Assembly: GCF_000699445.3 (NCBI RefSeq)
Contig: NC_067198.1
Coordinates: forward strand, 35,120,536-35,184,535
Reading direction: 5' to 3'
Origin: Schistosoma haematobium
Lineage: Eukaryota; Platyhelminthes; Trematoda; Strigeidida; Schistosomatidae
Length of the DNA stretch: 64,000 nt
Below, piece by piece: positions 22,994 to 38,200 of this stretch; positions within the stretch are counted from its first letter, which is position 1; every line of letters begins with the position of its first letter. Made by a program: the position numbers and the translations under genes. The notes under the pieces were generated by a model that had not been told where the DNA came from, ran no database searches, and was given only the letters and a program-made list of their open reading frames with translations.

Positions 22994-25900
22994 CTACAAA
23001 AACAACATTATAATAGAAGAGATTCACTATAAACCATACGAAACTTAAGATATTAAAGTAAAATCGAAGTGACAGCTATATAACTTACTACGTAGTTTAA
23101 AGGTGTTCAATTTCATGTTGGTCTGTATTTTTACACTAAATAATCGCTTAGCAGTAGTCACTCTGTCTAGTCAGTCACAAGCAACATAGAATCTGGTACG
23201 TACGTGTATCAACCTAAGTTGTCACAGCACATCAAAACAGTAATGTGGAATTAACCAGGTGAATGCCAAAATAGTAAAATAATAACAGTGGTAGTACAGA
23301 CGATTCAACATAGAAAATATGATTCGAAAGGAAAGAACGAACGAAGAGAATAAGGTGTAGAAAATAGTTCTGAAACCAGGAACCTAAAGGAAGCCAAAGA
23401 TTTCTCTGTTGGCTAAGTTATATTGAAACATTATTCTTACCGTAAAGCATTTTTAAATAAAGATGGATGGTGGCTATCAGTTAAATTCAGGACGCCCGTC
23501 TCGTTCTATTTGGGAATTGTGAACTGGATGTATCTGCATCCCGGAATTGAAGTTCACTTCTGGTCTCGAACTCGATACCGTTCGCTTTAAACGTGATTGC
23601 GTCATCCACTTAGCTACTGAGTCCAGACAACCAATAGCGTATACAATGGGGTGAAGTTTTAATTCATTTTTGTATTGGTTGTTTGAATCTTCCGATTGAT
23701 GTTTAGGATGGCAACTGATCAAATTGCCAATAAAATCTACTCTGAGAGTTTATCGATAAGTCATAAAAAATGTTAAAAGCTAATTTATTATTCAAGAGCA
23801 TGGTTGTTGAACTGCATGACTGATCCATGATTAGTTTTTTATAATCTAGCAGTAACAATATTAAAGGCAAGAATGATTAGAATCTGGTTATACAAAAAAA
23901 TAAGTATCGTAAGTCAAGATTTTAGTAACCGATTTTGTAGCATATTAACAGATGACATTTGTTTTTACAGTATCAATAAAATGCGACTGTGCATTCAACT
24001 GACAATTTCATAATAAGACAGAATACAACGATCAAATATCCCACTGATACTGTGGTGTGTGTTAGTGATGTTGACAGATATAAGTAGTATGTATCAATAA
24101 TTGAAAGTGGAATATCTGGCAGCAGAAAGTTGAGAAGATCGAAGACAAGTAGACGAGGACAGAGAGTGATTGGTGTGGAAATGAAGGAACAATCAAGTGT
24201 AAGACAATTGATTGACATTTTGCAAATGAAGTATTTACTGTATGGTTCTCAGATTTCAGTAAAAGATTCTGTAATTTTGTAATCAGATGTATTTGATTGT
24301 CTCCACTGGTGTGTTCTAGTTCAGCACCATATCACCATTCAAGATTAATGTTATACCATGTTGCGTGTAATTTACTTAGTTTTAACTAATTTTAAAAATA
24401 AATTTGTTCAATGAAATTATTCTATTAGAACATCATTACAGGTGATCAATAAAGTGTCATTGAAATTAACGATAATTGAAAAGAATATAATAAGTAATAA
24501 ATGATTTCGAATTGATGTTCAGTAGTTAACCCCCAAATGCTCTGGTACGGCCGAGAGTGTAGAGAGTTCGCTCTCCCTCTCCAAATGCTCTCACATGACC
24601 ACGCGTATATAGCCATTGCCAGGGGAGTCCTACTCACTGTCTTCTCGTGGCGGGGGTGTTGTTTACGAAATTGAGAGGACGAAAAGCGAATGGCCGACGC
24701 TTTAACCGGGTTGGTGGACATGGAGAGTCCACCTAGGGGAGTTGGAAAACCCTGATTTCAAACCAATGGTGCGCATGGGCTCCGGTATCCTAAAGGAACA
24801 AATGGCGAGTTAACCAATTATTGGTCACCGGCTACCATGGGACTGCATCTCCTGACGTTGCTCCACTGCTTTGTGGATCAGACCTTTAGGTCGAAGGCTC
24901 CGGGTGTGGCCCCCTAAGAAGACCATCTGCCTCAGTTTGGGCATCCGGGCAGTATCACAACCCATCTCTCGGGTCCGAGAGATGGTGCTACACAGTAGCT
25001 AGAGATGTTATCAGATATGGCTCAGAATAGAAGCCAGTGGCGATCCTGCTGTAACCTTTTACTTTCTTCATAAAAAGTGGTTGTGTCTCCCTTAACTGAA
25101 AGATTTCTTCTGATTGTACCTTTCCGTTCCCTCATTATTACTATTATTATTATTACTACACTACCTTACACCAACCTCTTCGTTACTGTTCTCTTTTTTT
25201 TCACGCTCTTTACCTTTTTTTTCTTTCTCTTCGAATTCTCATTGTTTTGTGTGGCGTATATATATTGGCGCTCTCTTGTACCAATATTTATGTGTTCAAA
25301 CATATAAATAAATAAAATCACAACCCACACACAAATCAAGTGACTTGTGTGGTGCATATGTATCTAGTGCCCTCCTAATAATAAAGTTAACTAAAATCAG
25401 TACGTGGACTCAAGGTGTTTTCAAGTGAAATACTTTTTCTCTGAAACAATTAACATAATAAACATTTTATTGATCTGTCAACACTTTTCATTAATATTAA
25501 TATCTGGCTGTTGAAATATGTTAAGAATGTTTACAGTTTTTTTTTAAAAAGAAAAGTTCATCATTTAATAAATTGTATGAAAAACAAAAAAAAAACTACA
25601 AATATATTAAAAGTTATGCAGAAAGAAAACGTTAAATTAAATTAAATGATGAATGTTGAATATGATTGTTCCTTAAAAGTGGAATGAATTATTGACATTG
25701 TAAAAAAAAGCGCCACTTAAAACGTGTTATGTTACACCCTGAATTGAATTAGCATAAAAGTTTTTTAATGTTGCTAGAATAGAAACAATATACTGAAATT
25801 CATAGTTAGTAAATATAAGATTAGAACATTATAAGAGAAAGGTAGATGACAATGAGGTAATACATAATATGGAGAGAAAAGAAAAGAAAAAACATGATTT

Positions 25901-28900
25901 TCAAGTTATGTCTAGCAATAACCTACAACTGGCTGAATGGTAGATGCGAATACATAAGGAGTCAGCTCTTCACCTTATTTCATATTTTTAATCCCATATA
26001 TAAAACATGACCGAAATTGAGAAAAAAAACATTTGTACGGACTCACTGGATAATTATGTGAGTGGTTTTAAGTGACTATTTGTACAGACTCTGTGACAAA
26101 TCATATTTACCTTAGAAATATTGTTCGCATCTGTTGGGATCATCGGGTAAGTAGTAGTGAGGTTAGACACAGGGTATTAGGGAATGATGGTAAATCAGTT
26201 GATGAGGTTATGAATCTTCATCGACTGAAATGGTTGGGCCACGTGTTACGTATGCCCGAACACCGATTACCACGACGTGCAATGCTAACTAGTGTTGAGG
26301 ATGGTTGGAAGAATGTTAGGGGTGGCCAAACTAAAACGTGGCATCAGTGCTTGAAGTCACTAACTTCTAGTTTGAGCCATGTTGGGAGATGCAGACTACT
26401 TGGTCGGGGTCCGCATGACTGCCGTAACCAATGGTTGGAGATTCTGGCTAGTATGTCTCAGAATCGATCACAATAGCGTCGGTGTATACACTCTTCAATT
26501 TCCCTTAAACTATGAGATTAAAATCGCTTCATATCTTTCTTTCTACGAACTAATTCTTTCTTCCTGTACTATATCCTTATATGTAATCTTTCTTTTATAT
26601 ATTACCACCATTGAAGTGACTACTCCTATGAATCGGGTGTTCATCTTGTTGTGCTAATGAGGTATGGCAACTTGGGACGATACATATATGCGCCTGGTCC
26701 TACGTTGTAGCTGACTGACCACATATCAAGAAATTACACCTTAGAAAAATTAGAATCCTAAATTTCTGCAGAACTTCTCACTATAACTTTTATACCTAAC
26801 TGTTTGAAAATCAGATTATTAACAGTGTTTAGATTTTGTTATACAATAAAGCATTTGAGTCTTATATTGTTGAATTATGTAATTTGTCCAGAAGATTAAC
26901 GTTATCTGTAACATTGTTCACTAATTGTCTTATACTTAGCACTTTTTGTCATTCGGTGAGTTAGATTGTAATGTTGATAAGATGGTATTTCAATCATTAA
27001 TTTTTAGTATATTTGTTTTTCATTTAACTTGTTCACCCAGGTTACACTGAATATATTCATATTAGACAGTTACACAAAACTTGAGTTTTTCTATCATCTA
27101 TTATCTAAAAATATCTGCATAATATGTAACTAAACAATTAATACATTGTAGATTTTTTTTAAAAACTTTCAACCAATATGAAATTCAGAATCTTCAATAC
27201 GAGCACCAAGATAGTTCAACTGTACGGAGCTGAAACTTCGATAACTACTACAACCATCATCAAAAAGGTACAAGTATTTATAAACAATTGCCTAAGCAAA
27301 ATACTCATTGTCCGTTGGTCGGATACCCTTAGCAAAATCCTACTGTGGGAGAGAATAAACCAGCTTCCAGATGAAGAGGAAATTAGGAAAAGACGCTAGA
27401 AGTGGATAGGACACATATTGTAGAAATTATGAAACTGATTCACGAAGAAAGCGCTAACTTGGAGTCCTGAAGGGAAAAGGAAAAGAGGAAGACCAAAGGA
27501 TATACTGCGACGGGAATCAGAAGCACACATGAAAAGGACGAATAGCAACAGGAAGAAACTGCCCAGAAGAGAGTTGGATAGAGAATGCTGGCGAGCGGCT
27601 TATGCTCTTCCACGAGGGGCAACAGGTGTAAGATTCTTTCTTAAAAAGTTGCCAAAAATTAACAATATTGTTCTATTAGTCAACTGAAACGTACTACATA
27701 ATCTCGATTAAAACAATTTACAGTGAATAAATAAAAGGGAGTTAAAGTAGAATTGTAGATTAAAATGAATGAGATAAATAAATTCATCAGTGTAATTAAT
27801 ATTTTAAAAATGATTTATCCAATTTATAACATTTATGTATATGAATAGTTCATACACATAATAGTTCCACTTATCATCATCTTGAAAAGAACAAAAAACA
27901 AAAATTTGAGCAGAATAGCATAAATTTATTTTTATTTCATTTGATTGTCGTCAAATGTATTTATAAATTTATGTGTACATGCCAAAGCATCTAAATTGGC
28001 TGAACATAAAGGAGGGTATATCTTAGATTTTTGAACATGTTCGGAAAAGCCTTCGAGCAAAAGGAAGAATTACTTTAAGTAGCGCAATTAGTAAACATCT
28101 CTTGGATACAGAAAGTCAGGTCTATATCTTGCAATTTTTCAAGATGAATAATAAAAAGCCAAGCTCCAGTCTTGACTTTTGCTGAAGGTGTCAGAAACCT
28201 GTTGGATCTGTTCAAAAGATGGTTATTAATCTTCATTTGCCTTGGTGACAAATATTCTTTTATTGTATCATCATGTCCTTTTATTTTGACTGTCTTCTAG
28301 TTTAATAATCTTACTTTAACTAAAGGAACTATACTCATTTTCTCCTTACTTATAACCATTGTTTAATCATTATATAACCACTTATTTCTAGCCCTTTAGA
28401 CTTTTGTTACTATCAATGTTGTGGAATATTCTTTTATATAGAGTATAAACATGCAATATTTTATTCAGTCCATGAAATTTATTTACACCCTTGCTATATT
28501 ATACTGATGTGTCTTCAAAATAATTTCCAACTAAAATCTTTCATGTAAGTAATATTATCAATCACTACCAAATATGCCTCTTTTACTGTAAATGACTTGA
28601 CCTAGTAAAATGTTACCATAAACAAACGTTTATAAATAAGTAATTTCACGTTTACTATGTTTACAAATTAGTGTAAACTTCGATCAATCGACAAACAAAC
28701 GCTTTAATCTAATCATTATAAAATGAATCATAATTCAATGAGTAATATCCATTGTTGGACATTCAAACAAACATTAAACTACTTTTAAAAAAAGCTTCGG
28801 TTTAATAGAAATTCTGATTAACAGCGAATTCGGAGAAAACACTTTCTAATCATTCAAAAACAATACTTAATAGTACTGAAATATTAGGTGTTGTGTGAAT

Positions 28901-29127
28901 CGACAACTGCATCTCTGTGCTAATATGGTATGGTAACTCGAACTGACGTACGTACGTACCAAGTTCTACATTGTTACTGACTGACTGAATATTACGGAAA
29001 ACTATGCTACAATAAAACATCGATAGAAATAATACTTCTTATAAAAGACCAATCCTTTTAATTAGAATTTTTATAAATATTTCTAAATTCCTTACAGATT
29101 AATAGTATAATACTCTTCCTTCCACTT

Positions 29128-29206
<79 letters not shown>

Positions 29207-32200
29207 GCTTTTGTGAAGAAGTGGCTTAGTAGCTAAGGCCTCCACTTTGAACCGCACTCGGGGTTCAACTAATTAACTGCTAAGAACAATCAAAGTCAAT
29301 GTGTAAACAATAATAAATAAACAATAATTACCAACAATTTGTCAGTCGATTACCAAGAAATTCTATCAGCTCACTTTTTTCTTAAGTGTGTAATGTCTAA
29401 TACAAAAAAGGCAATCTAGTTCCGAGATAATAACTTTATCAAATTGTTGGATGTCATTGGAAGTTGATTTATAGCTTATTAATCAATAATATCTTAGGGG
29501 GATTTTGTGGATATTATAGTAATTTTAATAGTTGAGATCATGACTCAATTGAAGCTAGATCACCATGTAAAACCTGAAAGCACTGGATGACTGTTAGACA
29601 TTAGCACCATTGGATGCCGGGTCAGTGGTCTAGTGGTTAAGCGTTCGCGCACGAGTCCGATAGATCCTGGGTTCGAATCTCACGAGGCGGAATCGTGAAT
29701 GAGCACTGCTGAGGAGTTCCACAATAGTACGAAACGGCCATCTAGTGCTTTCAGGTTTTCCATGGTGGTCTAGCTTCAATTAACTCATGATCCCAACTAT
29801 TGAAATTATCAATAAGAAAACCATTTTTGTACAAATTTATGGTACTTTCCATTGGGAATAAAAATTGACTTAAAGATTATTGAAAATCAAACAACAACCG
29901 CCCGAGATTTCTACTAGCCCTTTCATGATAACATTCAAATTCTTAATGATAATTAAATGAGTTAGCGTTAAGATTCTATATAAACTGAAGATTCTCATTC
30001 GGTATACATGATTATCATTGTAAAGACAACTATAATCACATATCATTGAAAGGATTTTGAGAAAAACAAACAAATTGAGTATCATAACTAGAGACTAATT
30101 AACTCGTACAGATAGATACAAGTTAAGTATGTAGGCTATGATGAAATATAAAGTACACTACATGTACATATGAAGAACATTATTTTAACATGGATACATC
30201 CATAAAATTACATATTTATACAAATGTAATCAAATTGAAGAAAAATGTAGTTTTTCATAATGATAACTGAATAATAAACATGAGTTGTTAAAGGATAATA
30301 GTAATAACTGATTATGGTTTAAAATTACAAAACATTAATTTATAAAGCAAAAAAAGAACAAACCAAAACGTACTACAGAAGGAAATTAGGACCAAGAAAG
30401 AATGAGAGGTTGGACGTATAGTTTTCACACACAGAGTTTGGGCTTGAATAGTTGGATCGTCAATGCTTTAACAGTTTTTGATTCTACCATCTTTTGATCC
30501 AGTTCCTTTGATTGTTTCGGTTATTTTAAAAGAAGGCTATTTCAGAGTGACGTGTTCAGAGTTGATTAGATGTTCCTGTATTGAACTGGTAACTGTCCTG
30601 TATTCTCCTTTTAAAAGCCATGCTTGGTAGTGTTCTGAGATGCGTCTAGAAAGTGATCGTTCTGTGCGACCAATGTAACTTGCCCCACAAGACCAAGTAA
30701 ATTTGTAGATGCACATTCATGTGGTCCAAAGCAGAAGTTTATCCTCAACACATCCGTGAATGGTGGGTCGGCTTGCTAAGACAATGCGGAACTTAACTGA
30801 GTAGACGGTTCTATTCGGGGACTTTGAAATCCGTTTATTCAAGATTTCAGCAGCCGTATCTACTTTAAATTCGATATTCATAAAACGTTTTCTTTCGAAC
30901 TGTTGGCGCTTTTCAGGATGTTGTCTAGGTGTTAAGTTCCTATCGACGAATCTAGGTGGATAACCATTTCTGATGAGCATCTGCGGAGTTGAAGTAGTTC
31001 GTTGTCTATTGTGTCATTAGAACACATTCGCCTAATCCTCGAAGATAAAGAGTAAATTAAATTTTTCATTCTACGCAATTGAACCCAGTTATCAAAATTA
31101 GTATACTGCCCATTTCAAACGGGTTTTCTATATATAGATCTCTGTAAAGAATCATCTGACCTTCTTTTCAACCAGACACCAAGAAAATAAAATACCTCGT
31201 CCGCTTCTACTTCCAACGTGAATTGAACTGAGTGATAACAATTGCTGAAATGACTCAAAATTTGATTGACACTCATATCTTCTTCACAAATAATTAAACT
31301 ATCATTCATATATCTCTGCTAAGGCATTGGCGATCCACCTATTCAAGCCCAAACTCTACATAAAAAAACGATACGTTCAACCTCTCATTCTTTCTTGGCC
31401 CTAAATTCCCTTCTGTAGTATATTTTGTTTTGTTCTTGTTTTTTAAATTATTGTTTTGTAATTTTAAACCATAACCAGTTATCATTATCCTCTAATTTTC
31501 CAATTGAGCAATATTTCATTATCTGAATTGATATAACATTAATTAACAATTACCTTCATTCCAATAATCATAGGATTTATTCCATCAAATGGTATCATAC
31601 GAGTTGTTAATTCCCAGAGTATAACACCAAAACTCCACATATCTGAAGCTTCAAGATTTATTTCGCTTGCTTTTTTTTGTAAAGCTATACAGTTTTTTTA
31701 AGAGACAAAAAAGATACCGTAAATACGAACACAAATTGTGAAAGAGAGAAGACATTTTAAACACAATACATTGAGTTGTTATTAGAAGAAAGGAGAATTA
31801 GATGAGTGATACCATTGTATGAACAAGTTAATGTACTAAACTATGAGTCACATCCTTTTGTATCGTAGACAATAGTCATGAACTTAAATTACTAAACATA
31901 TTAACTTATAGTAACACATATAGAAATGTGTACGTATTCAGACAATAATAGGACTGAGTACAAATATGACTAATGAAATCTAAAGCTAATTATCAAAAGC
32001 TCCATGACACATTTGAGATTTACTATTGGATTCCATACACAACTCTATCAGAAAGTGAGTAATGCTGTGGTTAAGCATAGGTTTCAAGGTACAAATAATC
32101 TGATAACCTTCGTCTTCTCATTGCATTATCGAAATTTATCAAAGGGTCGAATTGTTTTAAATTTTACGAATAGTAAGTTGATTGATGGAGTTATGCAGTC

Positions 32201-35200
32201 AATCAACTTAAATGGTTTGGATATATGCTACGCATCCTTCAAACACTGTCTAACTTAACGCATAGTGCTGGTTAGTGTAAGAGTAAGTTAGGAAAAAGCT
32301 ACGATTAACGAGATAAAGATAAATATTGGTCCATAAAGTTATCAATTGCCGGACTGATCTGTAAAATGAGACCATAACTTATGAACGACCTTTGAGCGAT
32401 GCTAAAGTGACCTGGAGAAAAGTCACTTATCTACTAGGGTCAAACGAAAATTATAAGTTAGTGCGAGCAACTAGGATTAGGATTAACAGTTAAAAGTCAG
32501 GATTAGGAATTAGAGTTAAGGTTTTCATTGAGAACTGACATCAGCTATAATGCCCAGATTCTATTTAACCATATGGATGGATGTATTTCGCCTCAAAATC
32601 AAATACTTGCTAACTTTGATTTCATCGGTTCGCCAAAATTCATATCCTCTTCATCCATAACCAGCAGGTACAACCTTCTAGGTTATATACGGGATAATCA
32701 TAACATCTGGTTGAAGACATTTCATGAAATGGCGCAAGATTTGATTATTTTGTATGAGGTGTCGATTACACAGTGAAATTTTCTAATAAACGAACCACTT
32801 TCATCTACAATCACACTTGAGTGGGAGAATTTTATTGAGATTCATGAACACCATATCAATAATTATCATGTGTTCACTAATGACGAGCTTAAAAAGAAAA
32901 TTTCCGGAGTTTTAATGGGTAGCTGTAAGTAGCGAAGTTCAACCATGTCGAGTGTAAGAAAGATACACACCGAAAACAACAGAAGACAGTCACTCAATAC
33001 TTTCGACTGATTGAAATTATACTTGGAAACTATTAGATTTTGCCTTAATGTTTTAAAGACCAAGCGTTCGTGTGAAATCGACTCCTCAGGATGGAGTCGT
33101 AAACGTAAACTAGTTGAAGAATCCTATAATAGGACGAAACATATGACTAGAGCTTCTAGGTTTCTAATAGTTGACTAATATCGGTTTGTAATATCAATAA
33201 TATATAATGTTTATTACACATACATTCAGGTGACATCCAAGCTGGATTGTATTCTCGAGCTTTTTCATGAAATGAAAATTTGTAATCTGCCATATCTAAA
33301 CGAGCAATTAACGATTCATCAGGTATAATTGACTGTTGTATATTCTGTCCATGTGTAACAGTATCAACTGTATCCCAAACACCAATTTTAGCAATATCTT
33401 CGTCTACCTAAATTACAATAAAAAAATATATATTTACAAGTAATTTTTGTAAAGTTAAACTTTTTAAAAATTCAATGGTAAATATCATATTTGCATAGAT
33501 TAGATTGAGTCTATCTGCTGTATACCACTGTAAGATGAAAAATCAGCTAATATACATGATAAATTTTCAGTATTGTACACAAAAGAAATATCCAGTCAAT
33601 ATAATGAAAAGTACATACAGTTTAGTTTATAAATTACCATTAGGATATGCTTTTATCTTAGGTTCACATCGATAAATATACGCACTTGCAATTAATAATC
33701 ATTGATAAAACAAAAAAAAAACAAGTTTAATTAGTGGTCATTAACTAATTTGATATTGAGATGTTTACTGATCATCACTGTCTAAGCTCAGGGAATAAGT
33801 TATACTAGATAATAAAAATATTTTGAATAATATATACACAATAATGTGTTCTAATAGTTAGTCACTGAAACCAAACACTGTTAACCGAAGTGAAGTTATA
33901 CAACATTTATCAACATGACACAATTACAAGGATTGTTTATATAGCACAAAGATAATAGGTCAGTTCGATTTGCCATATATCAAAACAACACAGAAAAGAA
34001 AATTATTAATAATGTTAAAATGAAAAATAAATGTTTAAGGATATATGAAAAAGTAGATTCGAAATGAAGAAAAAAATTGAAAGCTTTATGAGCTACTAGG
34101 TTCAACCATCAGGCTCTACAATCATTGATTTTTAACACAATGAAATTAAACAAGCAGGTTTATAGCTTTTACCGCATAACTCAGATTAATAGCAAATGCC
34201 TTTCTAGACTGTTCGATAACACTTAGTCTTTTCTAGTTTCCTACTTACAACAGTCAACCTTTTACTTCGAAGTCGATAATACTACAAATATATGGATTAA
34301 ATATTCCGAAAGTAATAGTTAGGAGATTTAGAATTTCATTGTTCGAGTCTGTTTAGTTATTTTATCAAAGTTGCAAACTAACAGACATGAATATCTATCA
34401 ATATAAAATATTTCTTGCCAAAAACTACCTAAATACATCGACTAATCACAAAAAAGTGTATGGTACGAGGAAACAATCTTTCTAATCTATTCCACAAGTG
34501 GATTATGAAATTAACATAATAAATAGTAAAGAAGTTGTAATAATGGGAGTGTAGAGGCTAATTTCCCCTATATCTGACTCCAAAAAATTGTATCCCGTTA
34601 ACTGAGTATTTAATGCAGGCTAAATCTCCTAGTAGAATTACGGATTTACTCGAGATTATTCAAAAACATGAACACCAGTTATATAGACAGTTTATTGTTA
34701 AAGATTGGTAAAATCCGTATGCGTACACGAAGCAAGCACACAGGGAAACCAAGAGTGTGGGTTAAAAATCAATATACATTTATGTGGTATGGATAAATTA
34801 TTGATTGTCTGTATATTACAACCAATGAGGGAATAGATTAAAAACTGACATGTGCTCAATCAGACTCACACAGAAAATTACATAGTGGATTAGGTGTCTA
34901 AATTACAATGAGCAGATAAATAATACAGTAGTTGAATGGAATTACTACAGGAGTATCAATGATGGTGAAAAAGATCAAAAATAAAGAATATGGTTCAAGA
35001 AGACAGAATGGTAAGGTATGTATGAAATATAGTGGAAATTAAGATCTAGAAGATCGTGAAGATTAATTCCATCTGGGTAACCGTGGCTGATTCAGAACTA
35101 CATCACTAAACGTCTCTGCTACTGATCATAGTTATTAAGAAGACCCTAAAGAGGTAGTCTAAGTTTACCGCCATGATTTCGACCAAACGTCTATGACTTC

Positions 35201-35225
35201 ATGAACTGAGCCCACGTTAAGGTTT

Positions 35226-35281
<56 letters not shown>

Positions 35282-38200
35282 CTGCAGTTTATTCATTTAT
35301 TTTAACAAATACAAACCTAATTCATTCGTCAAGTCATAATCTATAACATAGATATTTACTGGTTGTTCACATCGTAGAAAGATAATACTTTTCTGTGGAG
35401 CATGATAAAGAAATAATACTTTAAAAAACTGTAACACTATAGTTACATACATATTCTAATAATAAAGCTGAGTTACACATATTGTGTAGTATGTGGAGCG
35501 ATGGAACAGTAATTAAGACATTCGACTTCTAACCATGAATTCCCCAGATACAAACCACGCAATCCATCTTCTTTGGTTTAGAAGACAAGGTATTATTACT
35601 TGTCTTTATACCTGGAAGCAAAGTATATGAGCCATTACCTAATAAATTAGTTATTTAAGAAAAACTGTGTAATAAACTAAGAGTTATCAAAGAAATAAAT
35701 TGATAGTTGAAAGACTGTAAAAAAATGATTAAGACAAAAAAACCCATAATAAGTGAAAATAAATCTCTTTTTGTTTAATAAAAAGTATGAACAACATAAT
35801 AGAAAGAAAGATGAAATCACTTTATAATAAATATAATTTTATTATAAATAAGAACTTCCGTCTAAATTTGAACGAATAGTTTCACAATATTTAGGCGCCG
35901 AGTTAATGTGAATCATTAAAGAGGAAGAATGTATTTGTAAAATCTCAGAGAAAGAATTTGAATATTATATTCGATAATTTTGTTGTTTGATTATATTTTC
36001 CTTGAAAAAGCTTGGACCAGATTGCCAGGCGAAACGTTGGATTTACTTCAAATTCTTTCGCTGAGATTTTACAAATACATTCTTTCTCTTTAATGATAAT
36101 TTTATTATATCTTAATGAGTAGGAAAAATTATATTTCTAACGTTTTGTGACTTAATCTAAGCCACATATCTTCAGAGTATATAAATAACCGAAATTCAAT
36201 TAACACAAGTACAAAGGATATAATAAAAATATATTTATTATTAACTCTCTTATATCAATGCTTAAGTTTAATCTTGGTATTAATACCTGTGTAATCACTT
36301 TATTATGATGTACTTCAACTTTGTCAAACATACACTAACATTTTGAAATAGATCATTTTACAAACTTGATTTTATGTACAGGAAACCAAACATGATTTCA
36401 TTTTTAACACTTATTTATTTTGTTTATTTTAACATATAGATATTGGTACAAGGAAACATCCATTAGATATGCGCCATACAAATCTCATTTGATATGTGTG
36501 AGAGCTTTGATACTGCCCGGGTGCCCAAACCGAAGCAGGTGGTTTTCCTAGGGGGCCACACCCGGAGCCTTCGACCTAAAGGTCTGATCCACAAAGCAGT
36601 GGAGCAACGTCAGGAGATAATAATTGGTTCATACGCCATTTGTTCCTTTAGGATACCGGAACCCATGTGAACCATTGGTTTGAAATCAGGGTTTTCCAAC
36701 TCCCCTAGGTGGACTCTCCATGTCCACCAACCCGGTTAAAGCGCCGGACATTCGCTTTTCGTCCTCTCAATTTTGTAAACAACACCCCCGCCACGAGAAG
36801 ACAGTGAGTAGGACTTCCCTGGTAGAGGCTATTTCTAACAAAAATAAACTCATATGCATGAAATTCTTTTTTTTAATTAAGACAGTTTTCAACATTCTAA
36901 GAATAATTTTTTTTCTAAGGCGTGAACACGTTAAATTTATGTGTAATTTTACCTTAGAAACAAAGTAGCTATTACTAAAGATTCTTAATTAATACACAAA
37001 TAGAGATTAAAACAATTAGAGGTTAACAATGAGTACAACAATATACGTCTTATATAAAGATAAGCAGATTAATATGTGTATACGGAAATTAGCATTGATT
37101 TATTCTTACAATTAATGAATAATACTGTTCTATTCACATTATCATATATTTTCTGAGAGAAGTGTGTGAATAAAAAGATAATAATAGGTTATGCTACCAC
37201 TAGTGTGTACCTTACATTATGGCTGATAGATTATTAATTTTATGGATTTTCTTAAAGAAGAAGAAGAAGAAGAAGAAGAAGAAGAAGAAGAAGAAGAAGA
37301 AAGGTAAGCAAATAATTTAAAACGGTAGTAGTATGATGTGTGCTACAGCTGTCGACAGATATAAGTAGTATGTATTACTAATCGAATGTGAAATGACTGG
37401 CGGCAGAAAGTTAAGAACATCGAGGAGAATTGGACGAGGACAGAGAGTGATTGGTGTGGAAATGAAGGAACAATCAAGTGTGAGACAATTGATTGACATT
37501 TTGCAAATGAAGTAATTAATGTATGGTTCACAGATTTTAGTAAAAGATTCTGTAATTTTATAGTCAGATATATTTGGTTATCCCCACTAGTGTTTTCGTT
37601 CACTAAAGTGGTAGTAGTCAATAGCGGTTGGTGATATAAAAAGAACTTACATGAATAATCTAAGTAGATTAGGGGTGAAAAACCACCACTGAGTATGACT
37701 TTTCATGAAGTAGATAGATTCATAGAAGTGTATAAACGAATAGAATGAAATGACTTCAATACTAGATTTCATTTTCCTAAACTGAATACTATAATTGTGA
37801 AATGTTCATTAGATTAGGTTTTGGATATCATCGACATAAACCTTAATTAGAAGTTATTGGAATTTTTCCATTAATGACTAACAGCGAAATGGAATGAGAT
37901 CAGTTTTACAGAGTAATTGGGACATAACGATTTGCATAGATATATTTAGATCGTTTTTCTTACCTGACACGATTAGCGTGCTCTTAAAAATTCTATCATC
38001 TTTTTTTGTTGAGTCTGTTCAAGGTCATAGTTTTCACAGTCAACATTGTATACTTAATTGTCCATATGCACTGATATAAGCTTTCAAAATATAATACATA
38101 AAACAAATTACAGGAATTGTAATGTGCCATATCCAACAAAATGATTTCTGTCTTTGCTTAATTGTCTATCAATTGTGATGATATGTCTTCGTTTATATCA

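Noticed and set aside
25077..25357. Overlapping Leu/Phe-rich frames on both strands
   Set aside because: They come from a T-rich stretch at the 3' end of the family C repeat.
29620..29700. A functional tRNA gene
   Set aside because: A and B boxes are good, but no acceptor stem closes around them and a SINE body follows directly; it is the head of a SINE.
32465..32525. GGATTAGGATTA-like stretch as an interstitial telomere
   Set aside because: The units are irregular and do not give the TTAGGG array of schistosome telomeres.
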